Positions 22,477-35,332 of a stretch of DNA of 64,000 nt are shown here, piece after piece. Origin of the DNA: Acanthosepion esculentum (Eukaryota > Mollusca > Cephalopoda > Sepiida > Sepiidae). Position 1 is the stretch's first letter; every line of letters begins with the position of its first letter. The notes beneath the pieces were generated by a model. The model did not search any database, was not told the DNA's origin, and saw only the letters and a list, made by a program, of their open reading frames with translations. Made by a program: the position numbers and the translations under genes. The DNA is taken from the NCBI GenBank assembly GCA_964036315.1, contig CAXIWW010000817.1, positions 10,265,501 to 10,329,500 on the forward strand. Reading direction: 5' to 3'.

Positions 22477-25400
22477 TATTCATAGTGTTTTTTTTTAGTG
22501 TGGGGTCACTATTTGCTCATAGCTGGGACCCTTTGTGATCAGAAACCTTGCTGTCAGATGTAGTTTATAGTCATACCTAGGACTAGTTGGCACTGTGGTG
22601 CTGTTGGCACTTTTGCTATCAGCTGTTGGCACTTTTGCTATCAGCTGTTGGCACTTTTGCTATCAGCTGTGGTGCTCTTGGCACTTTTGCTATCAACTGG
22701 TGTTGTTCGCAAGTTTTTATATAAAAATGTATTTTTATACTTTCATAGTGTTTTTTTTAGAGGGGTCAGTCTTTGCTCATAGCTGGGACCCTTTGTGATC
22801 AGAAGCCTGGCTGTTAGATTTAGTTTATAGTCATACCTAGGACTAGTTGGCAATGTGGTGCTGTTGGCACTTTTGCTATCAGCTGTTGGCACTTTTGCTA
22901 TCAGCTGTTGGCAATTTTGCTATCAGCTGTTGGCATTTTTGCTATCAGCTGTGTTGCTCTTGGCACTTTTGCTATCAACTGGTGTTGTTCGCAAGTTTTT
23001 ATATAAACTTGTATTTTTATACTTTCATAGTGTTTTTTTTTAGTGGGGGGTCACACTTTGCTCATAGCTGGGACCCTTTGTGATCAGAAGCCTTGCTGTC
23101 AGATGTAGTTTATAGTCATATCTAGGACTAGTTGGCACTGTGGTGCTGTTTGCACTTTTGCTATCAGCTGTTGGCACTTTTGCTATCAGCTCTGGTGCTG
23201 TTGGCACTTTTGCTAGCAAATGGTGTTGTTCGCAAGTTTTTATATAAACATGTATTTTTATACATTCATAGTGTTTTTTTTTAGTGGGGGGTCATTATTT
23301 GCTAATAGCTGGGACCCTTTGTGATCAGAAGCCTTGCTGTCAGATGTAGTTTATAGTCATACCTAGGAGTAGTTGGCAATGTGGTGCTGTTGGCACTTTT
23401 GCTATCATCTGTTGGCACTTTAGCTATCAGCTGTTGGCAATTTTGCTATCAGCTGTTGGCACTTTTGCTATCAGCTGTGGTGCTCTTGGCACTTTTGCTA
23501 TCAACTGGTGTTGTTCGCAAGTTTTTATATAAAAATGTATTTTTATACTTTCATAGTGTTTTTTTTAGAGGGGGTCTGTCTTTGCTCATAGCTGGGACCC
23601 TTTGTGATCAGAAGTCTTGCTGTTAGATTTAGTTTATAGTCATACCTAGGACTAGTTGGCACTGTGGTGCTGTTGGCACTTTTGCTATCAGCTGTTGGCA
23701 CTTTTGCTATCAGCTGTTGGCACTTTTGCTATCAGCTGTGGTGCTGTTGGCACTTTTGCTATCAACTGGTTTTGTTCGCAAGTTTTTATATAAACATGTA
23801 TTTTTATACTTTCATAGTGTTTTTTTTATGGGGGGTCACTATTTGCTCATAGCTTGGACCCTTTGTGATCAGAAGCCTTGCTGTCAGATGTACTTTATAG
23901 TCATACCTAGGACTAGTTGGAAATGTGGTGCTGTTGGCAATTTTGCTATCAGCTGTTGGCACTTTTGCTATCAGCTGTTGGCACTTTTGCTATCAGCTGT
24001 TGGCACTTTCGCTATCAGCTGTGGTGCTGTTGGCAGTTTTCCTATCAACTGTTGTTGTACGCAAGTTTTTATATAAACATGTATTTTTATATTTTCATAG
24101 TGTTTTTTTTTTAGTGGGGGTAACTATTTGCTCATAGCTGGGACCCTTTGTGATCAGAAGCCTTGCTGTCAGATGAAGTTTATAGTCATACGTGGGACTA
24201 GTTGGCACTGTGTTGCTGTTGGCACTTTTGCTATCAGCTGTTGGCACTTTTGCTATCAGCTGTTGGCACTTTTGTTATCAGCTGTTGGCACTTTTGCTAT
24301 CAGCTGTTGGCACTTTTGCTATCAGCTGTTGGCACTTTTGCTATCAGCTGTTGGAACTTTTGCTATCAGCTGTGGTGCTGTTGGTACTTTTGCTATCAAC
24401 TGGTGTTGTTCGCAAAGTTTTTATATAAACATGTATTTTTATACTTTCATAGTGTTTTTTTTATGGGGGGTCACTATTTGCTCATAGCTTGGACCCTTTG
24501 TGACCAGAAGCCTTGCTGTCAGATGTACTTTATTGTCATACCTAGGACTAGTTGGCAATGTGGTGCTGTTGGCACTTTTGCTATCAGCTGTTGGCACATT
24601 TGCTATCAGCTGTTGGCACTTTTGCTATCAGCTGTGGTGCTGTTTGCACTTTTGCTATCAACTGGTGTGGTTCGCAAGTTTTTATATATGCATGTATTTT
24701 TATATTTTCATAGTGTTTTTTTTATAATGGGGGGTCACTATTTGCTCATAGCTGGGACCCTTTGTGATCAGAAGCCTTGCTGTCAGATGTAGTTTATATT
24801 CATACCTAGGACTAGTTGGCAATGTGGTGCTGTTGGCACTTTTGCTATCAGCTGTTGGCACTTTTGCTATCAGCTGTTGGCACTTTTGCTATCAGCTGTG
24901 GTGCTCTTGGCACTTTTGATATCAACTGGTGTTGTTCGCAAGTTTTTATATAAACATGTATTTTTATACTTTCATAGTGTTTTTTTTTAGTGGGGGGTCA
25001 CTCTTTGCTCATAGCTTGGACCCTATGTGATAAGAAGCCTTGCTGTCAGATGTAGTTTATAGTCATACCTAGGACTATTTGGCACTGTGGTGCTGTTGGC
25101 ACTTTTGCTATCAGCTGTTGGCACTTTTGCTATCAGCTGTTGGCACTTTTGCTATCAGTTGTTGGCACTTTTGCTATCAGCTGTGGTGCTGTTGGCACTT
25201 TTGCTATCAACTGGTGTTGTTCGCAAGTTTTTATATAAGCATGTATATTTATACTTTCATAGAGTTTTTTTATAGTGGGGGGTCACTATTTGCTCATAGC
25301 TGGGACCCTTTGTGATCAGAAGCCTTGCTGTCAGATGTAGTTTATAGTCATACCTAGGACTAGTTGGCACTGTGGTGCTGTTGGCACTTTTGCTATCAGC

Positions 25401-28400
25401 TTTTGGCACTTTTGCTATCAGCTGTTGGCACTTTTGCTATCAGCTGTTGGCACTTTTGCTATCAGCTGTGGTGCTGTTGGCACTTTTGCTATGAACTGGT
25501 GTTGTTCGCAAGTTTTTATATAAGCATGTATATTTATACTTTCATAGTGTTTTTTTTTATTGGGGGGTCACTTTTTGCTCATAGCTGGGACCCTTTGTGA
25601 TCAGAAGCCTTGCTGTCAGATGTAGTTTATAGTCATACCTAGGACTAGTTGGCACTGTGGTGCTGTTGGCACTTTTGCTATCAGCTGTTGGCACTTTTAC
25701 TATCAGCGGTTGGCACATTTGCTATCAGCTGTTGGCACTTTTGCTATCAGCTGTGGTGCTGTTGGAACTTTTGCTATCAACTGGTGATTTTCGCAAGTTT
25801 TTATATAAACATGTATTTTTATACTTTCATAGTGTTTTTTTTTTAGTGGGGGGTTACTATTTGCTCAGAACTGGGACCCTTTGTGATCAGAAGCCTTGCT
25901 GTCAGATGTAGTTTATAATCATACCTAGGACTAGTTGGCCATGTGGTGCTGTTGGCACTTTTTCTATCAGCTGTTGGCACTTTTGCTATCAGCTGTTGGC
26001 ACATTTGCTATCAGCTGTGGTGATGTTGGCACATTTGCTATCAACTGGTGTTGTTCGAAAGTTTTTATATAAACATGTATTTTTATACTTTCATAGTGTT
26101 TTTTTTATGGGGGGTCACTATTTGCTCATATCTTGGATCCTTTGTGATCAGAAGCCTTGCTGTCAGATGTAATTTATAGTCATACCTACGACTAGTTGTC
26201 ACTGTGGTGCTGTTGGAACTTTTGCTATCAGCTGTTGGCACTTTTGCTATCATCTGTTGGCACTTTTGCTATCAGCTGTTGGCACTTTTGCTATCAGCTG
26301 TGGTGCTGTTGGCACTTTTGCTATCAACTGGTGTTGTACGCAAGTTTTTATATAAACATGTATTTTTATACTTTCATAGTGTTTTTTTTTTAGTGGGGTT
26401 CACTATTTGCCCAAAGCTGGGACCCTTTGTGATCAGAAGACTTGCTGTCAGATGTAGTTTATAATCATACCTAGGACTAGTTGGCAATGTTGTGCTGTTG
26501 GCACTTTTGCTATCAGCTGTTGGCACTTTTGCTATCAGCTGTGGTGCTGTTCGCAGTTTTGTTATCAACTGGTGTTGTTCGCAAGTTTTTATATAAACAT
26601 GCATTTTTATACTTTCATAGTGTTTTTTTTTTTAGTGGGGGTCACTATTTGCTCATAGCTTGGACCCTTTGTGATCAGAAGCCTTGCTGTCAGATGTAGT
26701 TTATAATCATACCTAGGACTAGTTGGCAATGTTGTGCTGTTGGCACTTTTGCTATCAGCTGTTGGCACTTTTGCTATCAGCTGTTGGCACTTTCGCTATC
26801 AGCTTTCGGCACTTTTGGTATCAACTGTTGGCACTTTTGCTATCAGCTGTTGGCACTTTGGCTATATGCTGTTGGCACTTTTGCTATCAGCTGTTGGCAC
26901 TTTTGCTATCAGCTGTGGTGCTGTTTGCACTTTTGCTATCAACTGGTGTTGTTCAAAAGTTTTTATATAAACATGTATTTTTATAATTTCATAGTTTGTT
27001 TTTTTTAGTGGTGGGTCACTATTTGCTCATAGCTGGGACCCTTTGTGATCATAAGCCTTGCTGTCAGATGTAGTTTATATTCATACCTAGAACTAGTTGC
27101 CACTTTGGTGCTGTTGGTACTTTTGCTATCAGCTGTTGGCACTTTTGCTATCAGCTTTTGGCACTTTTGCTATCAGCTGTTGGCACTTTTGCTATCAGCT
27201 GTTGGCACTTTTGCTATCAGCTGTGGTGCTGTTGGCACTTTTGCTAACAACTGGTGTTGTTCGCAAGTTTTTATATAAATATGTATTTTTATACTTTCAT
27301 AGTGTTTTTTTTTTAGTGGGGTGTCATTATTTGCTCATAGCTGGGACCCTTTGTGATCAGAAGCCTTGCTGTCAGATGTAGTTTATAGTCATACCTAGGA
27401 CAAGTTGGCACTGGGTGCTGTTGGCACGTTTGCTATCAGCTGTTGGTACTTTTGCTATCAGCTTTTGGCACTTTTGCTATCAGCTGTTGGCACTTTTGCT
27501 ATCAGCTTTTGGCACTTTTGCTATCAGCTGTTGGCACTTTTGCTATCAACTGGTGCTGTTCGCAAGTTTTTATATAAACATGTATATTTATACTTTCATA
27601 GTGTTTTTTTTTAGTGGGGTGTCATTATTTGCTCATAGCTGGGACCCTTTGTGATCAGAAGCCTTGCTGTCAGATGTAGTTTATATTCATACCTAGGATT
27701 AGTTGGCATTGTGGTGCTGTTGGCACTTTTGCTATCAGCTGTTGGCACTTTTGCTATCAGCTGTTGGGACTTTTGTTATCAGCTGTTGGCACTTTTGCTA
27801 TCAGCTGTTGGCACTTTTGGTATCAGCTGTTGGCACTTTTGCTATCAGCTGTTGGCACTTTTGCTATCAGCTTTTGGCACTTATGGTATCAGCTGTTGGC
27901 ACTTTTGCTATCAGCTTTTGGCACTTTTGCTATCAGCTGTTGACACTTTTGGTATCATCTGTTGGCACTATTGCTATCAGCTGTTGGCACTTTTGCTATC
28001 AGCTTTAGGCACTTTTGGTATCAGCTGTTGGCACATTTGCTATCAGCTGTTGGCACTTTTGCTATCAGCTGTGGTGCTGTTGGCACTTTTGCTATCAACT
28101 GGTGTTGTTCGCAAGTTTTTATATAAATATGTATATTTATACTTTCATAGTGTTTTTTTAGTGGGGGTCACTATTTGCTCATAGCTGGGACCCTTTGTGA
28201 TGAGTAGCCTTGCTGTCAGATGTAGTTTATAGTCATTCCTAGGACTAGTTGGCACTGTGGTGCTGTTGGCACTTTTGCTATCAGCTTTTGGCATGTTGCT
28301 ATCAGCTGTTGGCACTTTTGCTATCAGCTGTTCGCACTTTTGCTATCAGCTGTTGGCACTTTTGCTATCAGCTGTGGTGCTGTTGGCACTTTTGCTATCA

Positions 28401-31400
28401 ACTGGTGTTGTTCGAAAGTTTTTATATAAAAATGTATTTTTATACATTCAAAGTGTTTTTTTTAGTGGGGGTCAATATTTGCTCATAGCTGGGACCCTCT
28501 GTGATCAGAAGCTTTGCTTTCAGATGTAGTTTATAGTCATACCTAAGACTAGTTGGCAATGTGGTGCTGTTTGCACTTTTGCTATCAGTTGTTGGAACTT
28601 TTGCTATCAGCTGTTGGCACTTTTGCTATCAGCTGTGGTGCTGTTAGCACTTTTGCTATCAACTGGTGTTGTTCGCAAGTTTTTATATACACATGTATTT
28701 TTATACATTCATACTGTTTTTTTTTTAGTGGGGGGTCACTATTTGCTCATATCTGGGACCCTTTGTGATCAGAAGCCTTGCTGTCAGATGTACTTTATAG
28801 TCATACCTAGGACTATTTGGCACTGTGGTGCTGTTGGCACTTTTGCTTTCAGCTGTTGGCACTTTTGCTATCAGCTCTTGGCACTTTTGCTATCAGCTGT
28901 TGGAACTTTTGCTATCAGCTATGGTGCTGTTGGCACTTTTGCTATCAACTGGTGTTGTTCGCAAGTTTTTATATAAACATGTATTTTTATACATTCATAG
29001 TGTTTTTTCTAGTGGGGGGTCACTATTTGCTCATAGCTGCGACCGTTTGTGATCAGAAGCCATGCTGTCAAAGGTAGTTTATTGTCATACCTAGGACTAG
29101 TAGGCAATGTGGTGCAGTTGGCACTTTTGCTATCAGCTGTTGGCACTTTTTCTATCAGCTGTTTGCACTTTTGCTATCAGCTGTTGGCACTTTTGCTATC
29201 AGCTGTGGTGCTGTTGGCACTTTTGCTATCAACTGGTATTGTTCGCAAGTTTTTATATAAACATCTATTTTTATACTTTCATAGTGTTTTTTTTTAGTGG
29301 GGGGTCACTATTTGCTCATATCTGGGACCCTTTGTGATCAGAAGCCTGGCTGTCAGATGTAGTTTATAGTCATACCTAGGACTAGTTGGCACTGTGGTGC
29401 TGTTGGCCCTTTTGCTATCAGCTGTTGGCACTTTTGCTATCAGCTGTTTGCACTCTTGCTATCAGCTGTTGGCACTTTTGCAATCAGTTGTTGGCACTTT
29501 TGCTATCAGCTGTTGGAACTTTTGCTATCAGCTGTTGGCACTTTTGCTATCAGCTGTTGTCACTTTTGCTATAAGCTGTTGGCACTTTTGCTATCAGCTG
29601 TGGTCCTGTTGGCACTTTTGCTATCAACTGGTGTTGTTCGCAAGTTTTTATATAAACATGTATTTTTATACTTTCATAGTGTTTTTTTTCGTGGGGGGTC
29701 ATTATTTGCTCTTAGCTGGTACCCTTTGTGATCAGAAGCCTTGCTGTCAGATGTAGTTTATATTCATACCTAGGACTAGTTGGCACTGTGGTGCTGTTGG
29801 CACTTTTGCTATCAGCTGTTGGCACTTTTGCTATCAGCTGTTGTCAATTTTGCTATGAGCTGTTGGCACTTTTGCTATCAGCTGTTGGCACTTTTGCTAT
29901 GAGCTTTTGGCACTTTTGCAATCAGCTGTTGGCACTTTTGCTATCAGCTGTTGGCACTTTGGTATAATCTATTGGCACTTTTGCTATCAGCTGTTGGCAT
30001 TTTTGCTATCAGCTGTTGGCACGTTTGCTATCAGCTGTTGGCACTTTTGCTATCAGCTTTTGGCACTTTTGCTATAAGCTGTTGGCACTTTTGCTATGAT
30101 CTGTTGGCACTTTTGCTATCAGCTGTTGGCACTTTTGCTATCAGCTGTGGTGCTGTTGGCACTTTTGCTATCAACTGGTGTTGTTCGCAAGTTTTTATAT
30201 AAACATGTATTTTTATACTTTCATAGTGTTTTTTTTAGTGGGGGGTCACTATTTGCTCATAGCTGGGACCCTTTGTGATCAGAAGCCTTGCTGTCAGATG
30301 TAGTTTATAGTCATACCTAGGACTAGTTGGCACTGTGGTGCTGTTGGCACTATTGCTATCAGCTGTTGGCACTTTTGCTATCAGCTGTTGGCACTTTTGC
30401 TATCAGCTGTGGTGCTGTTGGCACTTTTGCTATCAACTAGTGTTGTTCGCAAGTTTTTATATAAAAATGTATTTTTATACATTCATAGTGTTTTTTTTTA
30501 GTGGGGGGCCACTATTTGCTCATAGCTGGGACACTTTGTGATCAGAAGCATTGCTGTCTGATGTAGTTTATAGTCATACCTAGGACTAGTTGCAATGTGG
30601 TGCTGTTGGCACTTTTGCTATCAGCTGTTGGCACTTTTGCTATCAGCTGTTGTCAATTTTGCTATGAGCTGTTGGCACTTTTGCTATCAGCTGTTGGCAC
30701 TTGTGGTATCAGCTGTTGGCACTTTTGCTATCAGCTTTTGGCACTTTTGGTATCAGCTGTTGGCACTATTGCTATCAGCTGTTGGCATTTTGCTATCAGC
30801 TGTGGTGCTGTTGGCACTTTTGCTATCAACTGGTGCTGTCCGCAAGTTTTTATATAAACATGTATTTTTATATTTTCATAGTGTTTTTTTTTTTAGTGGG
30901 GGGTCACTATTTTCTCATAGCTGGGACCCATTGTGATCAGAAGCCTTGCTGTCAGTTGTAGTTTATACTCATACCTAGGACTAGTTGGCACTGTGGTGCT
31001 GTTGGCACTTTTGCAATCAGATGTTGGCACTTTTGCTATCAGCTGTTGGCACTTTTGCTATCAGCTGTGGTGCTGTGGGCCCTTTTGCTATCAACTGATG
31101 TTGTTCGCACGTTTTTATATAAACATGTATTTTTATACATTCATAGAGTTTTTCTTTAGTGGGGTGTCACTATTTGCTCATAGCTGGTACCCTTTGTGAT
31201 CGGAAGCCTTGATGTCAGATGTAGTTTATAATCATATCTAGGACTAGTTGGCACTGTGGTGCTGTTGGCGCTTTTGCTATAAGCTGTTGGCACTTTTGCT
31301 ATCAGCTGTCGGCACTTTTGCTATCAGCTGTTGGCACTTTTGCTATCAGCTTTTGGCACTTTTGAAATCAGCTGTTGGCACATTTGCTATCAGCTGTTGG

Positions 31401-31859
31401 CACTTTTGCTATCAGCTGTGGTGCTGTTGGCACTTTTGCTATCAACTGGCGTTGTTCGCAAGTTTTTATTAAAACATGTATTTTTATACTTTCATAGTGT
31501 TTTTTTTTAGTGGGGGGTCACTATTTGCTCATAGCTGGGACCGTTTGTGATCAGAAGCCTTGCTGTCAGATGCAGTTTATAGTCATACCTAGGTCTAGTT
31601 GGCACTGTGGTGCTGTTGGCACTTTTGCTATAAGCTGTTGGCACTTTTGCTATCAACTGTTGGCACTTTTGCTATCAGCTGTGGTGCTGTTGGCACTTTT
31701 GCTATCAACTGGTGTTGTTCGCAAGTTTTAATATAAACATGTATTTTATACTTTCATAGTGTTTTTTTTAGTGGGGGGTAACTATTTGATCATAGCTGGG
31801 ACCCTTTGTGATCAGAAGCCTTGCTGTCAGATGTAGTTTATAGTCATACCTAGGACTAG

Positions 31860-32716
31860 TTGGCACTGCGGTGCTGTTGGCACTTTTGCTATCAGCTGTT
31901 TGCACTTTTGCTATCAGCTGCTGGCACTTTTGCTATCAGCTGTTGACACTTTTGCTATCAGCTGTTGGCACTTTTGCTATCAGCTGTTGGCACTTTTGGT
32001 ATCATCTGTTTGCACTTATGCTATCAGCTGTTGGCACTTTTGCTATCAGCTGTTTGCACTTTTGCTATCAGCTTTTGGCACTTTTGGAATCAGCTGTTGG
32101 AACTTTTCCTATCAGATGTTGGCACTTTTGCTATCAGCTGTTGGCACTTTTGCCATCAGCTGTTGGCACTTTTGGTATCATCTATTAGCACTTTTGCTAT
32201 CAGCTGTTGGCACTTTTGCTATTAGCTGTTGGCACTTTTGTTATCAGCTGTTGGCACTTTTGGTATCATCTGTTGGCACTTATGCTATCAGCTGTTGGCA
32301 CTTTTGCTATCAGCTGTTTGCACTTTTGGTATCATCTATTGGCACTTTTGCTATCAGCTGTTGGCACTTTTGCTATCAGCTGTTGGCACTTTTCTATCAG
32401 CTTTTGGCACTTTTGGTATCAGCTGTTGGCGATTTGGCTATCAGCTGTTGGCACTTTTGCTATCAACTGTTGGCACTTTTGCTACCAGCTGTTGGCTCTT
32501 TTGCTATCAGCTGTATGCACCTTTGCTATCAGCTGTGGTGCTTTTGGCACTTTTGCTATCAACTGGTTTTGTTCGCAAGTTTTTATATAAACATGTATTT
32601 TTCTACTTTCATAGTGTGTTTTTTTTAGTGGGGCGTCACTATTGGCTCATAGCTGGGACCCTTTGTGATCAGAAGCCTTGCTGTCAGATGTAGTTTATAG
32701 TCATACCTAGGACTAG
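31860..32716 (+). repeat. Longest A unit, 22-mer array n about 30
   Basis: This unit is 857 bp, which fits 197 + 22 x 30. The array mixes canonical 22-mers with TTTTGGTATCATCTG, TTTGCAC, TTATGCTATC and TTTCTATC variants. Part of it repeats internally at about ten-monomer spacing (a GGTATCATCTG, TATGCTATC, TTTGCAC succession near 31998 and 32262). That points to amplification of blocks of monomers rather than one monomer at a time. The leader reads TTGGCACTGCGGTGCTG. Confidence 0.85.
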
Positions 32717-33199
32717 TTTGCAATGTGGTGCTGTTGGCACTTTTGCTATCAGCTGTTGGCACTTTTGCTATCAGCTGTTGGTATTTTGCTATCAGTTGTT
32801 GGCACTTTTGCTATCAGCTTTTGGCACTTTTCGTATCAGCTGTTGGCACTTTTGCTATCAGTTGTTGGCACTTTTGCTATCAGCAGTTGGCACTTTTGCT
32901 ATAAGCTGTTGGCACTTTTGCTATCAGCTGTTGGCACTTTTGCTATCAGCTTTTGGCACTTTTGCTATCAGCTGTTGGCACTTTCGCTATCAGCTATTGG
33001 CACTTTTGCTATCAGCTGTGGTGCTGTTGGCACTTTTGCTATTATCTTGTGTTGTTCGCAAGTTTTTATATAAACATGTATTTTTATACTTTCATAGTGT
33101 TTTTTTTTTAGTGGGGGGTCACTATTTGCTCATAGCTGGGACCCTTTGTGATCAGAAGCCTTGCTGTCAGATGTACTTTATAGTCATACCTAGGACTAG
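32717..33199 (+). repeat. Expanded A unit, n about 13
   Basis: This unit is 483 bp, which equals 197 + 22 x 13. Leader TTTGCAATGTGG. Its end carries GGCACTTTCGCTATC, AGCTATTGGCAC and the spacer start ATCTTGTGTTGTTCGC, all shared with the next unit, so the two are duplicates that have since changed monomer number. Both also contain TTGGTATTTTGCTATC, a 21-bp monomer with one T deleted. Confidence 0.85.
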
Positions 33200-33857
33200 T
33201 TGCCAATGTGGTGCTGTTGGCACTTTTGCTATCAGCTGTTGGCACTTTTGCTATCAGCTGTTGGCACTTTTGCTATCAGCTGTTGGTATTTTGCTATCAG
33301 CTGTTGGCACTTTTGCTATCAGCTTTTGGCACTTTTCGTATCAGCTGGTGGCACTTTTGCTATCAGCTCTTGGCAATTTTGTTATAAGCAGTTGGCACTT
33401 TTGCTATCAGCTGTTGGCACTTTTGCTATCAGCTGTTGGCACTTTTGCTATAAGCTGTTGGCACTTTTGCTATCAGCTGTTGGCACTTTTGGTATCAGCT
33501 TTTGGCACTTTTGGTATAAGCTGTTGGCACTTTTGCTATCAGCTGTTGGCACTTTTGCTATCAGCTGTTGGCACTTTTTCTATCAGCTGTTGGCACTTTT
33601 GCTATCAGCTTTTGGCACTTTTGCTATCAGCTGTTGGCACTTTCGCTATCAGCTATTGGCACTTTTCCTATCAGCTGTGGTGCTGTTGGCACATTTGCTA
33701 TCATCTTGTGTTGTTCGCAAGTTTTTATATAAACATGTATTTTTATACTTTCATACTGTTTTTTTTTAGTGGGGGGTCACTATTTGGTCATAGCTGGGAC
33801 CCTTTGTGATCAGAAGCCTTGCTGTCAGATGTAGTTTATAGTCAAACCTAGGAGTAT
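33200..33857 (+). repeat. Expanded A unit, n about 21
   Basis: This unit is 658 bp. It shares its beginning (TTGGTATTTTGC monomer, then TTTTCGTATCAGCTG) and its end (TTTCGCTATCAGCTATTGGC, ATCTTGTGTTG) with 32717-33199 and has about eight extra monomers in the middle. One frame through this pair is open for 363 codons (32718-33809, + strand) and consists only of the 22-mer translated in rotating phase. I do not consider it a gene. Confidence 0.85.
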
Positions 33858-34114
33858 TTGGCACTGCGGTGCTGTTGGCACTTTTGCTATCAGCTGTTGG
33901 CACTTTCGTTATCAGCTGTTGGCACCTTTGCTATCAGCTGTAGAAACTTTTGCTATCAACTGGTGTTGTTCGCAAATTTTTATATAAACATGTATTTTTA
34001 TACTTTCATAGTGTGTTTTTTTTTAGTGTGGGGTAACTATTTGCTCATCGCTGGAACCCTTTGTGATCAGAAGCATTGCTGTCAGATGTAGTTTATAGTC
34101 ATACCTAGGACTAG

Positions 34115-34781
34115 TTGGCACTGTTGTGCTATTGGCACTTTTGCTATCAGCTGTTGGCACTTTTGCTATCAGCTCTTGGCACTTTTGCAATCAGCTGTTG
34201 GCACTTTTGCTATCAGCTGTTGGCACTTTTGCTATCAGCTGTTGGCACTTTTGCTATCATCTGTTGGCACGTTTGGTATCATCTGTTGGCACTTTTGCTA
34301 TCAGCTGTTGGCACTTTTGCTATCAGCTTTTGGCACTTTTGCTATCAGCTGTTGGCACTTTTGCTATCAGATGTTGTCACATTTGCTATCAGCTGTGGTG
34401 CTGTTGGCACTTTTGCTATCAACTGTTGGCACTTTTTCTATCAGCTGTTGGTAATTTTGGTATCAGCTGTTGGAATTTAGGTATCATCTGTTGGCACTTT
34501 TGCTATCAGCTGCTGGCACTTTTGCTATCAGCTTTTGGCACTTTTGGTATCAGCTGTTGGCACTTTTGCTAGGAGCTGTTGGCACTTTTGTCATCAGCTG
34601 TGGTGCTGTTTGCACTTTTGCTATCAACTGGTGTTGTTCGGAAGTTTTTATATAAACATGTATTTTTATACTTTCATAGTGTTTTTTTTTTAGTGGGTTG
34701 TCACTATTTGCTCATAGCAGGGACCCTTTGTGATCAGAAGCCTTGCTGTCAGATGTAGTTTATAGTCATACCTAGGACTAG
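34115..34781 (+). repeat. Expanded A unit with an internal false terminus
   Basis: This unit is 667 bp. About two thirds of the way in, at about 34397-34430, the array shows connector TGGTGCTG plus a terminal-type 22-mer (CTATCAAC). Instead of the spacer it then continues with further 22-mers to a second connector and a real terminus. This looks like recombination between two units that removed one spacer and fused their arrays. Confidence 0.78.
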
Positions 34782-35320
34782 TTGGCACTGTGGTGCTGTT
34801 GGCACTTTTGCTATCAGCTGTTGGCACATTTGCCATCAGCTGTTGGCACTTTTGCTATCAGCTGTTGGCACTTTTGCTATTAGCTGTTGGCACTTTTGCT
34901 ATCAGCTGTGGTGCTGTTTGCACTTTTGCTTACAACTGGTGTTGTTCGCAAGTTTTTATATAAACATGTATTTTTATACATTCATAGTGTTTTTTTTTAA
35001 GTGGGGGGTCACTATTTGCTCATAGCTGGGACCCTTTTTGATCAGAAGCCTTGCTGTCAGATGTAGTTTATAGTGATACCTACGACTAGTTGGCAATGTG
35101 GTGCTGTTGGCCCTTTTGCTACCAGCTCTTGGCACTTTTGCTATAAGCTTTTGGCACTTTTGGTATCAGCTGTTGTCACTTTTGCACTCATCTGTTGGGA
35201 CATTTGCTATTAGCTGTGGTGCTGTTGGCACTTTTGCTATCAACTTGTGTTGTTCGCAAGTTTTTATATAAACATGTATTTTTATACTTTCATAATGTTT
35301 AGTGGGGGGTCACTATTTGC

Positions 35321-35332
35321 TAACCCTAACCC
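35321..35332 (-). repeat. Two-copy telomeric motif at inversion junction
   Basis: The + strand reads TAACCCTAACCC, equivalent to GGGTTAGGGTTA on the minus strand, that is two TTAGGG-type repeats. It sits exactly where satellite A switches orientation. The left flank stops in the spacer at CACTATTTGC and the right flank is the reverse complement of a unit ending GGTGCTGTTGG. The last two C bases could belong to either. I saw no second multi-copy CCCTAA or TTAGGG in the window. It could be filler inserted during break repair, a remnant of telomere addition, or chance: the motif is only about 10-12 bp. Confidence 0.6.

Larger units (their letters stand above)
1..35320 (+). repeat. Satellite A, forward block I
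   Basis: This is continuous tandem satellite with no intervening unique DNA, estimated at about 120 units. Each unit has a leader (TTGGCACTGTGGTGCTG), n copies of a 22-bp subrepeat whose first 20 bases are TTGGCACTTTTGCTATCAGC, the connector TGGTGCTG, one terminal 22-mer ending CAACTG, and a spacer of about 150 bp. The spacer runs from GTGTTGTTCGCAAG through TATATAAACATG, a T run, AGTGGGGGGTCACTATTTGC and GTGATCAGAAGCC to CATACCTAGGACTAG. Unit length fits 197 + 22n in the units I measured. Variants are shared between distant units, which shows repeated segmental duplication and exchange. The window starts inside a unit, so the left array end is not seen. I do not recognise the family. No gene is supported: hydrophobic reading frames such as repeated WHFCYQLLALLLSAVG are the 22-mer read through three phases. 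Confidence 0.97.

Noticed and set aside
25840..25860. GGGTTA in a spacer (GGGGGGTTACTAT) as a second telomeric motif
   Set aside because: It is a single C-to-T change of the usual GGGGTCACTAT spacer, not a tandem telomeric repeat.
32718..33809. 363-codon frame rich in Trp, Cys and Leu that looks like a multi-pass membrane protein
   Set aside because: It is the 22-mer translated through three phases (period 22 residues). Equivalent frames exist in every expanded unit, and copies differ by 22-mer slippage that shifts frame.
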